Shown here piece after piece: positions 6,893 to 16,043 of a stretch of DNA of 64,000 nucleotides. Made by a program: the position numbers and the translations under genes. The notes beneath the pieces are model-generated. The model was given only the letters and a program-made list of their open reading frames with translations, did no database searches and was not told the origin of the DNA. Numbering within the stretch: position 1 is the first letter of the stretch; each line of letters opens with the position of its first letter. Source of the DNA: CAWBCI01 sp963787195 (GTDB lineage: Bacteria > Bacteroidota > Bacteroidia > Bacteroidales > JAGOPY01); NCBI GenBank assembly GCA_963787195.1, contig CAWBCI010000061.1, positions 71,382 through 135,381 on the forward strand. The letters run 5' to 3'.

Positions 6893-8395
6893 CTAGTAAA
6901 GGTCGCTGTGGCAATCCACGCAATTGGCTTCCTTCCAATTCTGATCAGGATCGTTAGGGTGGTCGAATTCCAGAGGTTTATCGATGTCAGAAACCTTCAT
7001 ATCGCTGGCAAAACCCTCGGCCATAATGGTATGACAGAGGTTGCAATCCCTGGGAATAACTTTGCCGTCATCGCTCTTATGCTCTCCGTCGTGGCACCTA
7101 AAACAGCCCATGAACTCCATGTGCCCGATATTATTCGGGTATTCGTTCCATTTTACCTTCATTTCAGGAAATACATTCTTTGAAAATTCCTGTTGCATTC
7201 CCCTGATAGCTTGATCGATAATGGCAGGATTATTTTTGTAGATATCTTCATGGTTCGACTGGTAATATTCCCTGACCTTAGTTTCAATCGCTAACATTGC
7301 GCTGTCCATAGTAGGGAAGTTACGGTTCAGGACATCCATGGCGACCATTTTAACATCCGGCAGATCTTTCGGGATAATTCCTGCGGTCATTGCATTGTTT
7401 ACAAAAACCATGGGGCTTTTGTAATCATGTGAAGGCCTGTTGTGGCAATCCATACAGTCCATGACCCGGGTTTCCATTCCGGGAGCCGACTCTTCATTTT
7501 CGGTAGCATCGGAAGTTTTATAGATATGTACCTCATTAGTTTTTAGGTTGGTATATCTGACCCAGTTTATGGTATCGCGGTGACTTTCCGGTTTGGAAGC
7601 ATATTCAATTTTTACATCCGGGTTGATGTGCCAGTGTATGCCTTCATTCAGGCCAAGGGCGCTGTAATCAGAGCCAATCTTCATCTGAAGGGTAATGTCC
7701 CATTCAGTATTTTTCTCATCAGCCAGGTAATGTTTCTCCGTCCGCATCTGTCTTGAATAGAATTTCTGAGGCCAGTGGCAACGCTCGCAGGTTTCCCTTG
7801 CAGGACGCAGATTTGAAACAGGTGTAGGAATAGGGCGTGGAAAATTGTTAGTTGCCACCGCGTAAACCTGATATAATCCTGAAAGCTTGGATTTAACATA
7901 CCAGGAAGCTCCTGACCCCACATGGCAATCAACGCAGGCTACGCGGGCATGAGGTGAATTCTGATAAGCCACATATTCAGGCTGCATAACACTGTGGCAC
8001 AATGTTCCGCAAAATTCAACCGATTCGGTATAATGGAAGGCTTCATAACTTCCAACTGCTGATAACAGCAAAAAGATAGTCGATCCTACAGTAAAAATCA
8101 TAAATGCATTGCGGGAACGGTAATCACTGAAATCTATAATGGGCCAGCGCCGGCTTTCGTCTTCTTTTTTACCCCGGTCCCTTCTCAGTTTTATCAGCAT
8201 ACCTATAGGTATAAGTAAAAGCCCGAGCACCAGGAATACAGGTAAAACTATATATATTACCAGGCCCAGGTAGGATCCTCCCTGGCCAAAGAAAAAGGAA
8301 ATGACAAATAAAAAGCCAATCATGAACAATCCGATGATAGCTATAGTTGCCCCGATTATTGAGGTCCAGTTGTATACTGATTTTGGTAGTTTCAT
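6893..8395 (-). CDS. Heptaheme NapC/NirT-family inner-membrane cytochrome, ImcH-like
   Basis: 500 residues from the ATG ending at 8395; a TTG 27 bases further upstream overlaps the -7 promoter element and is unlikely. Three N-terminal membrane helices (about 11-33, 43-67, 97-117) precede a periplasmic domain. Heme sites are an atypical CX3CH at C129 (CGTLCH), then CXXCH at C154, C203, C314, C431, C451 and C492: seven hemes. From memory, Geobacter ImcH, an inner-membrane quinol dehydrogenase for high-potential extracellular acceptors, has the same features: about 500 residues, three helices, seven hemes, one CX3CH. The gene converges on the other cytochromes. Its role as a menaquinol oxidase is inferred. 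Confidence 0.85.
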   Translation of the reverse strand: MKLPKSVYNWTSIIGATIAIIGLFMIGFLFVISFFFGQGGSYLGLVIYIVLPVFLVLGLLLIPIGMLIKLRRDRGKKEDESRRWPIIDFSDYRSRNAFMIFTVGSTIFLLLSAVGSYEAFHYTESVEFCGTLCHSVMQPEYVAYQNSPHARVACVDCHVGSGASWYVKSKLSGLYQVYAVATNNFPRPIPTPVSNLRPARETCERCHWPQKFYSRQMRTEKHYLADEKNTEWDITLQMKIGSDYSALGLNEGIHWHINPDVKIEYASKPESHRDTINWVRYTNLKTNEVHIYKTSDATENEESAPGMETRVMDCMDCHNRPSHDYKSPMVFVNNAMTAGIIPKDLPDVKMVAMDVLNRNFPTMDSAMLAIETKVREYYQSNHEDIYKNNPAIIDQAIRGMQQEFSKNVFPEMKVKWNEYPNNIGHMEFMGCFRCHDGEHKSDDGKVIPRDCNLCHTIMAEGFASDMKVSDIDKPLEFDHPNDPDQNWKEANCVDCHSDLY

Positions 8396-8419
8396 ATATT
8401 TTTTGATTTTTTGGTCGGG

Positions 8420-8427
8420 CAAAAATA
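8420..8427 (-). promoter_or_regulatory. -7 promoter element of the ImcH-like cytochrome gene
   Basis: Reads TATTTTTG on the minus strand, a match to TAnnTTTG. Transcription would start near 8414, leaving a leader of about 19 bases before the ATG. Confidence 0.6.
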
Positions 8428-8540
8428 CTTTTTAAAGCTATAAATTATATATATTTAGTTATATTTATATTTAATTTTTAGAAGTTATAAATAAGGTCTG
8501 AATTAAGCTGAACCGGCTACTTTAACGAGACAATGAAGGT

Positions 8541-10085
8541 ATGAATTATACCTTAAATAAACAACTATTGAATACAAGCAGGCCATTATTTTGCACTGAT
8601 CTGCCCAGCCTGCCTGTACCGGAGATCGGAACTGTACTGGTGACGGGGGCTACCGGATATATTGGGGGTCGCCTGGTTCCTGAATTGCTGGCCAGGGGCT
8701 ACAGGGTCAGGGTAATGGTCAGGGCTCCCTTCCCTGAACTCATGGAAAGGTGGCCCGGGGTGGAACTCATAGTTGCTGATGCATTGGATATTGAAGGCTT
8801 GTTATTGGCATTACAGGGAGTGCATACTGCATATTACCTCATCCATTCCTTATTACTGGGCCAAAAGAAATTTGAATCGGTGGATCTGCAGGCTGCCACT
8901 AATTTCAGGATTGCTGCTGAAAATCAGGACGTAAAAAGGATCATTTACCTGAGCGGTCTGGGAAATATTGATTCGGAACTTTCACCTCACCTTGAAAGCC
9001 GCAATAAAGTTGCCCAAAAGCTTGCCCAGGGAATTATCCCCGTTACCGTGCTTAGGGCCGGAATAATAATAGGTTCGGGAAGTGCATCTTATGAAATCCT
9101 TGAAAACCTGGTAAAGAACAGCCCTGTTTTTTTCATTCCATCATGGGCCAGGACAAGAAGCCAGCCCATCGCTATCCGGGATGTGATCAAATACCTGGTT
9201 GGTGTGCTGGAGTTACAGGAAAGTTCCGGCCAGGTATTTGATATAGGGGGAAATGACATCCTTACCTATGATCAGATGCTGCTGGTTATGGCCCGTCACC
9301 TGAAGAAAAGAAGATTCTTCTTCCCGGCCCTGATAAATTACCCCCCCTTATATGGATACATAGTTGGGCTATTAACACCTGTCCCCATTCCCATCACTAA
9401 AGTCCTGGTCAGAGGCTGTAAAAACGAGGTCATATGCAAATGCAACGAAATCAGGCAGATGCTTCCGTTTGAACCCCTCACATTCAGTGAGTCCCTTGAC
9501 AAGGCTCTCCAAAATGAAAAAGACGACCATATCAATACCCGTTGGTCGGATTCATATCCTCCGGCACATGAACTCGCGGTGAAACTCCATCAGTTCATAC
9601 CTGCCCCCAAATATACCAGCGCTTATTGTATGCTGACCTATAAACCCGCATCTTCACTTTTTAAATCATTCTGTAATATTGGGGGCAAGATGGGCTATTT
9701 CCAGAGTAACTGGATGTGGAGACTGAGGGGTGTAATCGATCGTATTTTCCTGGGAGTTGGTTCAAGTCGCGGTCGCAGAAGCACTTCCGAACTCCGCATC
9801 AACGATGTGATTGATTTTTTCAGGGTGGAAAATATTATTCCCGATAAAAAACTACTGCTTCGCGCTGAAATGAGGCTTCCGGGGAAAGCATGGCTCGAAT
9901 TCAATATAGATAATAATGAAGGCTTGAATAAATTAACAATAAACGCATATTTCCATCCCCGGGGGATTACTGGAATACTTTACTGGTATGCATTCCTGCC
10001 TTTTCATTTCTACATTTTTAAAGACCTTCTGAAACAAATAGAAAGAAGAAGTGAAAAGCCAATGAGTAAATCAGTCCTGAAATAA
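8541..10085 (+). CDS. SDR-family NAD(P)-binding protein with C-terminal DUF2867 domain
   Basis: 514 residues. The N-terminal Rossmann fold has the extended-SDR motif VTGATGYIGG (about 34-43), with an NmrA-like sequence through residue 330. The C-terminal 170 residues (from about YTSAYCMLTYKP) match the DUF2867 arrangement found fused to such domains and end in FHFYIFKDLLKQIE. Probably a cytosolic or membrane-associated oxidoreductase or NADH-quinone-reductase-like protein; the substrate is unknown. It is divergent from the ImcH-like cytochrome, with no operon partner. No signal peptide is visible. Confidence 0.8.
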   Translation: MNYTLNKQLLNTSRPLFCTDLPSLPVPEIGTVLVTGATGYIGGRLVPELLARGYRVRVMVRAPFPELMERWPGVELIVADALDIEGLLLALQGVHTAYYLIHSLLLGQKKFESVDLQAATNFRIAAENQDVKRIIYLSGLGNIDSELSPHLESRNKVAQKLAQGIIPVTVLRAGIIIGSGSASYEILENLVKNSPVFFIPSWARTRSQPIAIRDVIKYLVGVLELQESSGQVFDIGGNDILTYDQMLLVMARHLKKRRFFFPALINYPPLYGYIVGLLTPVPIPITKVLVRGCKNEVICKCNEIRQMLPFEPLTFSESLDKALQNEKDDHINTRWSDSYPPAHELAVKLHQFIPAPKYTSAYCMLTYKPASSLFKSFCNIGGKMGYFQSNWMWRLRGVIDRIFLGVGSSRGRRSTSELRINDVIDFFRVENIIPDKKLLLRAEMRLPGKAWLEFNIDNNEGLNKLTINAYFHPRGITGILYWYAFLPFHFYIFKDLLKQIERRSEKPMSKSVLK

Positions 10086-10179
10086 GTTTTTTCATTTTTT
10101 TTGATAAAATGCAAATTTTCGCACAATTTTTGTTACCCTGCCTTGTTATAAACAGAATTCGTTACTCAGAATAATGTAG

Positions 10180-10187
10180 TATCTTTG
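10180..10187 (+). promoter_or_regulatory. -7 promoter element of the outer-membrane barrel gene
   Basis: TATCTTTG, an exact TAnnTTTG, 33 bases before the ATG at 10220. No clear -33 element is seen. Confidence 0.6.
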
Positions 10188-10219
10188 TCCCTTCATCTCA
10201 AACCATGACCAACGCATAC

Positions 10220-10885
10220 ATGAAAAAAACTTTGATCATCTTTCTGGCCGTTTTTTCATCCTTCAGCGGCTTCAGCCAGGTAGTGGGAGAAACCACCATT
10301 AAACGCTTCAGTGTGGGTACTGATATCTTTACCGATATCTGGATGAACCAGCCTGAAGGAGTTAAAACCCGGTTCCTGCAACAAGGAGCAAGTGTTTTCG
10401 GAATGTACAATTACCAGTTTGGCAAAAGCAATATTAGCTTCGCATTTGGATTTGGCGGAACTTTTCATAATTATTACAGTAATTCAGTTATACCCGATAT
10501 CAAGGCTGACAGCATTAGTTTCACGCCTATCCCTGACTCTTTAAGTTATAAAAAGAGTAAACTGGGTCTAACTTACCTGGATATTCCTTTTGAATTCCGA
10601 TTGAAAACAGTAAAGAAATTCCGTTTTTCTTTGGGATTCAAGGTAGGCATCCTGATTGACGCTAAAACCAAATATAAAGGTGACCGCGCTTCGGACCATT
10701 CCCTTGTAAACATCAAAGAAAGGCCTGTCACGCATCTTGAGAAATGGCGTTACGGACCCACTATCAGAGTTGGTTATGACTGGTTCAACCTCTTTGCATA
10801 TTACTCTCTCTCAAATGTTTTTCAGAAATATAAGGGCCCTGAGATGTATCCCCTTTCAGTTGGAATCACCTTGCTGCCATTCTGA
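10220..10885 (+). CDS. Outer-membrane beta-barrel protein (PorT-like family)
   Basis: 221 residues from the ATG at 10220; an ATG 15 bases upstream would add a non-hydrophobic pentapeptide ahead of a normal signal peptide. Cleavage after GFS leaves Gln at +1. The rest alternates aromatic and polar strands (NISFAFGFGGTFHNYY, FRFSLGFKVGILID, YGPTIRVGYDWFNLFAYY) and ends in LLPF, as for barrels inserted by Bam. Similar small barrels are common in Bacteroidota; the function is unknown. It converges with the PAP2-like gene, 14 bp apart. Confidence 0.7.
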   Translation: MKKTLIIFLAVFSSFSGFSQVVGETTIKRFSVGTDIFTDIWMNQPEGVKTRFLQQGASVFGMYNYQFGKSNISFAFGFGGTFHNYYSNSVIPDIKADSISFTPIPDSLSYKKSKLGLTYLDIPFEFRLKTVKKFRFSLGFKVGILIDAKTKYKGDRASDHSLVNIKERPVTHLEKWRYGPTIRVGYDWFNLFAYYSLSNVFQKYKGPEMYPLSVGITLLPF

Positions 10886-10899
10886 TCTGGATCAGCCTT

Positions 10900-11514
10900 T
10901 CAAATTTGAATAATAAACAATACTGATGTGGTCACGGCACCCAGGAAAAAACCTGCATATACCTGTGCTGGTGAATGGGACTCTGTTTTAAGCCTGGCAA
11001 AACCTATCAGGCCTGCCAGAATAGCAAGTAGTATGATCAGGCCGTTAAAATATATCCCCAGGAAAAAGGATAATCCGACTATCAATCCAAATACACCCCC
11101 TATCGCTACCATATGACTGCTGATCTTCCAGAACATATTGATAATCAGAGTCAGAACTGCCAGTAAAGTAACAGCCGCGGCAAAGTAATAATATATTGCA
11201 GGTATCTCTATTTTCTTCAGAAGATAGAATGTTACATAAAAGAAAATAATCGTAACCATGTAGGGAAAAGTCCTTTCCTCTCTTTTATTCATATGTACTG
11301 ATTGCACTATACCCCTTTTCACCATAAACAAAATAAATATTGCAGGGAAAAAGCAGGTAATCAGAAAGATCATGCCCAGGATGGTCAGACGGGATTCAGG
11401 GCTGAGGACAAAGGCAAAATACACCGGTAAAGTGAATAGCAGCGCATAGGTATAGGTGGGCAATAATAAAGGATGAAATACTATAGAGATAACTTGAGCC
11501 AGACGTTTTTCCAT
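10900..11514 (-). CDS. Polytopic membrane protein related to PAP2 phosphatases
   Basis: 204 residues with about six membrane helices. Three pieces echo the PAP2 phosphatase motifs: KREERTFPY, ISSHM in place of the usual SGH, and ARLKTESHSPAQVYAGFFLG in place of SRxxxxxHxxxD. Because the first two are altered, catalysis is doubtful. It starts 19 bp after rpoN on the same strand and is probably co-transcribed with it. It may be an inactive or divergent lipid phosphatase; the substrate is unknown. Confidence 0.6.
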   Translation of the reverse strand: MEKRLAQVISIVFHPLLLPTYTYALLFTLPVYFAFVLSPESRLTILGMIFLITCFFPAIFILFMVKRGIVQSVHMNKREERTFPYMVTIIFFYVTFYLLKKIEIPAIYYYFAAAVTLLAVLTLIINMFWKISSHMVAIGGVFGLIVGLSFFLGIYFNGLIILLAILAGLIGFARLKTESHSPAQVYAGFFLGAVTTSVLFIIQI

Positions 11515-11533
11515 AATAAAAATTTGTGCTAAA

Positions 11534-13021
11534 TCAGAGCTCTTTTCTTAGTCGGGCTACTGGTATATTCAACTGTTCACGGTATTTGGCCACTGTCCGG
11601 CGGGCGATATTATAACCTTTATCTTTCAATATCTCTGTTAATTGCTCATCTGTCAAAGGCTTGGATTTCTCCTCATTATCGATGCAATCGGAAAGGATCT
11701 TTTTAATTTCACGTGTAGAGACCTCCTCCCCGCTGTCTTTTTGCATTGATTCAGAGAAAAAGCTCTTCAACAGAAAGGTCCCGAATGGTGTTTGTACATA
11801 TTTACTGTTGGCAACCCGGGAAATAGTACTGATATCAAGGCTTACAATTTCAGCTATATCTTTCAGTATCATGGGACGGAGTTGGGTTTCATCCCCGCTG
11901 AGAAAATATTTTTTTTGATATTCCATTATCGCTCTCATAGTAACGTAGAGCGTGTTTTGCCTTTGTTTGATGGCATCGATAAACCATCTGGCAGAATCCA
12001 GTTTTTGTTTGACAAATACCAGGGCATCATGGGTTTTCTTCTGCTTATTTTCAGCATAAGCCTGAAGCATTTCGAGATAGGTCTTGCTGAGCCGCAATTC
12101 GGGGGCATTCCTTGAATTCAATGTTAGTTCCAGTTCGCCATCCACATTCCGGATGATAAAATCAGGCATCACGTAATGATTCGTCCGGGTAGATTCACTT
12201 ATTGAATCACCCGGTTTGGGGTTCAGTTTCAGGATCTCATTCACGGCCCCTTTCAGATCTTCTTCAGTAATTCTGGCCTTTTTTAGGATTTTATCATAAT
12301 GCTTTTTGGTGAACTCCAAAAAATACCGCTCCAGGATATGTGTAGCCAGTTCCACTTCGGGCGTAGGATTTCCATTTCTTCTGAGCTGAAGCAGAAGGCA
12401 TTCCTGCAAATTCCGGGCACCAACACCGGGAGGATCGAGGTCTTGAATGATCTCCAAAACTTCTAATATTTCTTCTTTACTTGTATCAATGTTTTGTGAA
12501 AATGCCATGTCATCAACCATGGCCACAGGATCTCTCTGCAAGTACCCGGCATCATCCAGGTTCCCGATGATATTCTTACCTATCTGGAATTGCTTATCGC
12601 TTATGGTGCGAAGGCCCAGTTGAGTAATCAGTATTTCCTGGAAACTTTTGCCTGCTGCAAAAGGGATATCCCGTCTGTCATCATCTGGGCTTTGATTATT
12701 CGAAGCTGTTTTGTAGGAAGGGATCTCATCTTCATCAAGGTAATCATTCAGATCAAACTCATCATCCTTGTTCTTCTCTTCGAATTCTTCTTCAAAATCA
12801 TCTTTTTCAATTTCTTCGTTATCATTTTGATCCAAATCAGCATTTTCATCCATCGGATCTTCATCAGTCCCTTCCAACACCTCCAGAGCAGGATTTTCTT
12901 CCACCTCCTGTTTGATACGCTGTTCCAAAGCCATGGAAGGTATTTGCAACAGCTTCATTAAAAGGATCTGCTGAGGCGAAAGTTTTTGTATTAGTTTTTG
13001 TTGAAGTCGCTGGTTTAACAT
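11534..13021 (-). CDS. rpoN: RNA polymerase sigma-54 factor RpoN
   Basis: 495 residues, normal length. The N terminus is the glutamine- and leucine-rich activator-interacting region I (QKLIQKLSPQQILLMKLLQ). A long acidic linker (about 45-100) follows, then the core-binding region, and near the end the RpoN box ARRTVAKYRE (about 473-482), which reads the -24 element. Sigma-54 directs transcription from -24/-12 promoters and needs an AAA+ activator; one such activator is encoded at 41904-43286. No TAnnTTTG promoter is visible in the 200-bp gap upstream. Confidence 0.97.
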   Translation of the reverse strand: MLNQRLQQKLIQKLSPQQILLMKLLQIPSMALEQRIKQEVEENPALEVLEGTDEDPMDENADLDQNDNEEIEKDDFEEEFEEKNKDDEFDLNDYLDEDEIPSYKTASNNQSPDDDRRDIPFAAGKSFQEILITQLGLRTISDKQFQIGKNIIGNLDDAGYLQRDPVAMVDDMAFSQNIDTSKEEILEVLEIIQDLDPPGVGARNLQECLLLQLRRNGNPTPEVELATHILERYFLEFTKKHYDKILKKARITEEDLKGAVNEILKLNPKPGDSISESTRTNHYVMPDFIIRNVDGELELTLNSRNAPELRLSKTYLEMLQAYAENKQKKTHDALVFVKQKLDSARWFIDAIKQRQNTLYVTMRAIMEYQKKYFLSGDETQLRPMILKDIAEIVSLDISTISRVANSKYVQTPFGTFLLKSFFSESMQKDSGEEVSTREIKKILSDCIDNEEKSKPLTDEQLTEILKDKGYNIARRTVAKYREQLNIPVARLRKEL

Positions 13022-13221
13022 AGATGTTTACTAATCCTTTTAGGAGTTTTTCTGAGCTTTCGATTTTCTTATACCAAATTACGAAAAATTGTGCAATTCT
13101 TTATTGAATTAATTAATATTCTTTAAGTAAAATAGGAATTTATGTATTTGATTATTAAATATTTAATTAGATGACAGAATAAATTATTACCAGGGTGAAA
13201 CTTCTGCAGGCATTAAGTCGC

Positions 13222-14673
13222 TTAGAACTCGGCGTTTTGAGGGGTCCGCGGGAATGGAATAACATCACGGATATTGCCCATGCCGGTGATGAAAAGCATC
13301 AACCTTTCGAATCCCAGACCGAAGCCACTATGGGGAACTGTTCCGAAGATCCGGGTATCTAAATACCACCACAGGCCTTCTTCAGGTATATTCATCTCCT
13401 TCATGCGATTGAGAAGTTTTTGATACACTTCTTCCCTTTGTGAACCACCTATGATCTCTCCTATTTGCGGAAAAAGTACATCCATCGCCCTGACCGTCTT
13501 TCCGTCATCATTCTGCTTCATATAAAAAGCCTTAATATCCCTGGGATAATCAGTTAGTATGACCGGCTTTTTAAAATGTTTTTCCACAAGATAACGTTCA
13601 TGTTCCGATTGTAAGTCTGCCCCCCAGTCTTCAATCAGGTAATGGAATTTTTTCTTTTTATTCTGATTTGAATTTTTCAGGATATCGATAGCTTCAGTAT
13701 AGCTGATCCGCACAAAAGGATTATCAAGTACAAACTTCAGTTTCTCAAGCAAACCCATTTCGGCCTGCTCTTCTTTCTTTTTCCCCTTTTCTTCATCTTT
13801 CAATCTTTTATCCAAAAATTCCAGATCGTCGGCACAATTCTCCAGGGCATACTTTACCAGGTATTTCAGCATTTCTTCAGCTAAATCCATATTATCATGG
13901 ATATCATAGAAAGCCATTTCAGGTTCTATCATCCAAAATTCAGCCAGGTGACGGCTGGTATTTGAATTTTCAGCTCTGAAAGTCGGGCCGAAAGTATAGA
14001 CCTCGGAAAGTGCGAGGGCCGCCAGTTCAGCTTCGAGCTGGCCTGAAACAGTTAGGTTGGTGGGCCGGCCAAAAAAATCTTCTTTATAGTTTACTTCCCC
14101 GTCTTCGCTCATGGGTGGATGAATGGGGTCCAGAACTGTAACCCTGAACATTTCCCCGGCCCCTTCCGCATCCGAAGCAGTGACTATCGGTGAATGAATA
14201 TTATAAAAACCTTTATCATTAAAGAATTTATGTATGGCGAAAATCATAGCATGCCTTACCCGGGTAATGGCACTGAAAGTAGAGGTCCTGAAACGCAGAT
14301 GCGCATTTTCACGAAGAAATTCCAGGGAATGCTTTTTGGGTTGCAAAGGATATTTGTCAGGATCAGCTTCCCCTAATAAATTAACTTCCTTTGCCACCAG
14401 TTCAACCCTCTGACCCGAACCCGGCGAATCAACTAAATTCCCTGTCACTGACAAAGATGCACCGGTGTGAATATGATCCAGGACTTCCCTGGGTACTATT
14501 CCCGGTTCGCAGATGATCTGCAGGTTTTTAATGGTAGAACCGTCATTCAGCGCTATGAAAGCAACATTTTTACTTTCCCTCACCGTCCTCACCCAACCTT
14601 TAGCCACGTATTCATGATCCACTTCACTATGACGCAACAGCTCATTAATCTTAGTTCTTTTTCCGTATCCCAT
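13222..14673 (-). CDS. asnS: Asparagine--tRNA ligase
   Basis: 483 residues, class II synthetase that charges tRNA-Asn. The N-terminal OB-fold anticodon domain begins with GWVRTVRESKNVAFIALNDGS; the catalytic core contains the motif 2 region FRAENSNTSRHLAEFWMIEPE and the motif 3 region GLGFERLMLFITGMGNIRD. The frame is open to 14724, but a -7 element at 14698-14705 lies inside that extension, so the ATG ending at 14673 is preferred. An insert rich in Lys and Glu (about 280-300) is typical of Bacteroidota AsnS. Confidence 0.96.
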   Translation of the reverse strand: MGYGKRTKINELLRHSEVDHEYVAKGWVRTVRESKNVAFIALNDGSTIKNLQIICEPGIVPREVLDHIHTGASLSVTGNLVDSPGSGQRVELVAKEVNLLGEADPDKYPLQPKKHSLEFLRENAHLRFRTSTFSAITRVRHAMIFAIHKFFNDKGFYNIHSPIVTASDAEGAGEMFRVTVLDPIHPPMSEDGEVNYKEDFFGRPTNLTVSGQLEAELAALALSEVYTFGPTFRAENSNTSRHLAEFWMIEPEMAFYDIHDNMDLAEEMLKYLVKYALENCADDLEFLDKRLKDEEKGKKKEEQAEMGLLEKLKFVLDNPFVRISYTEAIDILKNSNQNKKKKFHYLIEDWGADLQSEHERYLVEKHFKKPVILTDYPRDIKAFYMKQNDDGKTVRAMDVLFPQIGEIIGGSQREEVYQKLLNRMKEMNIPEEGLWWYLDTRIFGTVPHSGFGLGFERLMLFITGMGNIRDVIPFPRTPQNAEF

Positions 14674-14697
14674 TTTCTTTTCGCTTATTAGAATCTG

Positions 14698-14705
14698 CAA
14701 AAATA
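14698..14705 (-). promoter_or_regulatory. Promoter of asnS (TTTG ... TATTTTTG)
   Basis: TATTTTTG on the minus strand, with TTTG 16 bases further upstream (14722-14725), fits the Bacteroidota -33/-7 arrangement. The leader to the ATG at 14673 is about 19 bases. Confidence 0.65.
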
Positions 14706-14918
14706 AGAACATAATTCTGATCAAAGCATTATCTAAGGAATGAAAATAGTCTGCCCTGAGGAAATATGGGCGAAGGCTGCCATTATACCATTTTCATAAT
14801 TAAATATCCTGCTTTAATTACTAATTGTGAAAAAACTGATTAAGCAAGATGTAATAGTTCTCAGGGATAGACTTCTTTCGACTCCTTTAATGAACTGCCT
14901 TATTATCCGGGAATTAAT

Positions 14919-14926
14919 TAAATTTG
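14919..14926 (+). promoter_or_regulatory. -7 promoter element of the DAHP synthase gene
   Basis: TAAATTTG, an exact TAnnTTTG match, only 7 bases before the ATG at 14933. Transcription would start at or next to the start codon. Confidence 0.55.
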
Positions 14927-14932
14927 CTGTCA

Positions 14933-16036
14933 ATGAGTATTTCCATGGATATCACTCCTTTGAATGATTGGTTGCCTCACGGGAAGGGGCCTCTTGTTAT
15001 CAGTGGGCCCTGCAGCGCTGAAACTGAAGAACAGTTACTAGGAACAGCCATGGAACTGGCCCGAATCGAGCAGGTAAGCGTGTTGAGGAGCGGCATCTGG
15101 AAACCCCGGAGCCGGCCTGAAGCTTTTGAGGGAGTTGGAGATATCGGATTGGGATGGATGATTAAGGCCAGGGAACTCAGCGGACTGAAGGTCGCGGTGG
15201 AAGTAGCGACAGCCAGCCATATTGAAGCCTGCCTTAAACATAAAATAGATATAATCTGGATAGGTTCCCGCACTGTAGTGAATCCTTTCTCAGTCCATGA
15301 AATCGCTGCAGCACTGAGAGGTGTTGATATCCCGGTAATGATAAAGAACCCTGTAAATCCTGACATTAAATTATGGATAGGAGCTATAGAAAGGTTGTAC
15401 AAATGCGGTATAAATAAGATGATCGCCATTCACAGGGGATTTTCATCTTATGAAAGCGGCCCCTTTCGCAACCTGCCTCTCTGGGAGATCCCGGTGGAAC
15501 TGAAAAGGCTGATTCCCGACATACCCCTGATCATTGATCCCAGCCATATGTGCGGGAACAGGCAGATGTTGATGGAGGTGACTCAGTTCGCCATCGATCT
15601 GGCATACGACGGTATGATGATAGAAACTCACATCGAGCCGGATAAAGCCCTTACGGATAAAGAACAACAGATCAGTCCTGACCAGCTCTCGGAACTGCTT
15701 GAAAAAATCCAGTACAGATCCAACAACATTTCTCCTGAAGAAGGAAAAGAACTGGAGATCCTTCGCAGAGAAATAGACCTTATAGACGAAAAGCTTCTGA
15801 ATAACCTTAGCCAAAGAATGGAAATTGTGAAAAAGATTGGCAAATACAAACGCGCCAAAGGCATGACCGCTTTTCAGATTGAGCGTTGGAAAGTAATGAT
15901 GGAAGACCGCCTTCTAAAAGCTTCGGCAAGGGGCCTGGACAGAGAATTTATCCTGAAACTCATGCAGATAATTCATAAAGAGGCCTTACGCATGCAGGCA
16001 GGTGGAAAAGAAGATCTTTCAAATACCAGGTTCTGA
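14933..16036 (+). CDS. Bifunctional DAHP synthase / chorismate mutase
   Basis: 367 residues. The N-terminal 260 residues are a KDOPS-like DAHP synthase (ISGPCSAE at the start, KPRSRPEAFEG, MIKNPVNPD, IAIHRGFSSYE, IIDPSHMCGNR), joining phosphoenolpyruvate and erythrose 4-phosphate. The C-terminal 90 residues are an AroQ-type chorismate mutase (LRREIDLIDEKLLNNLSQRM, then IGKYKRAKG). The fusion commits carbon to Phe and Tyr and is common in Bacteroidota, where the mutase domain can impose feedback control. An ATG at 14945 (MDITPL) is an equally possible start; a TTG at 14924 overlaps the -7 element and is rejected. Confidence 0.93.
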   Translation: MSISMDITPLNDWLPHGKGPLVISGPCSAETEEQLLGTAMELARIEQVSVLRSGIWKPRSRPEAFEGVGDIGLGWMIKARELSGLKVAVEVATASHIEACLKHKIDIIWIGSRTVVNPFSVHEIAAALRGVDIPVMIKNPVNPDIKLWIGAIERLYKCGINKMIAIHRGFSSYESGPFRNLPLWEIPVELKRLIPDIPLIIDPSHMCGNRQMLMEVTQFAIDLAYDGMMIETHIEPDKALTDKEQQISPDQLSELLEKIQYRSNNISPEEGKELEILRREIDLIDEKLLNNLSQRMEIVKKIGKYKRAKGMTAFQIERWKVMMEDRLLKASARGLDREFILKLMQIIHKEALRMQAGGKEDLSNTRF

Positions 16037-16043
16037 AGCCGGC

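Noticed and set aside
14674..14724. N-terminal extension of asnS
   Set aside because: The asnS -7 promoter element lies inside it; the residues are not part of the OB fold.
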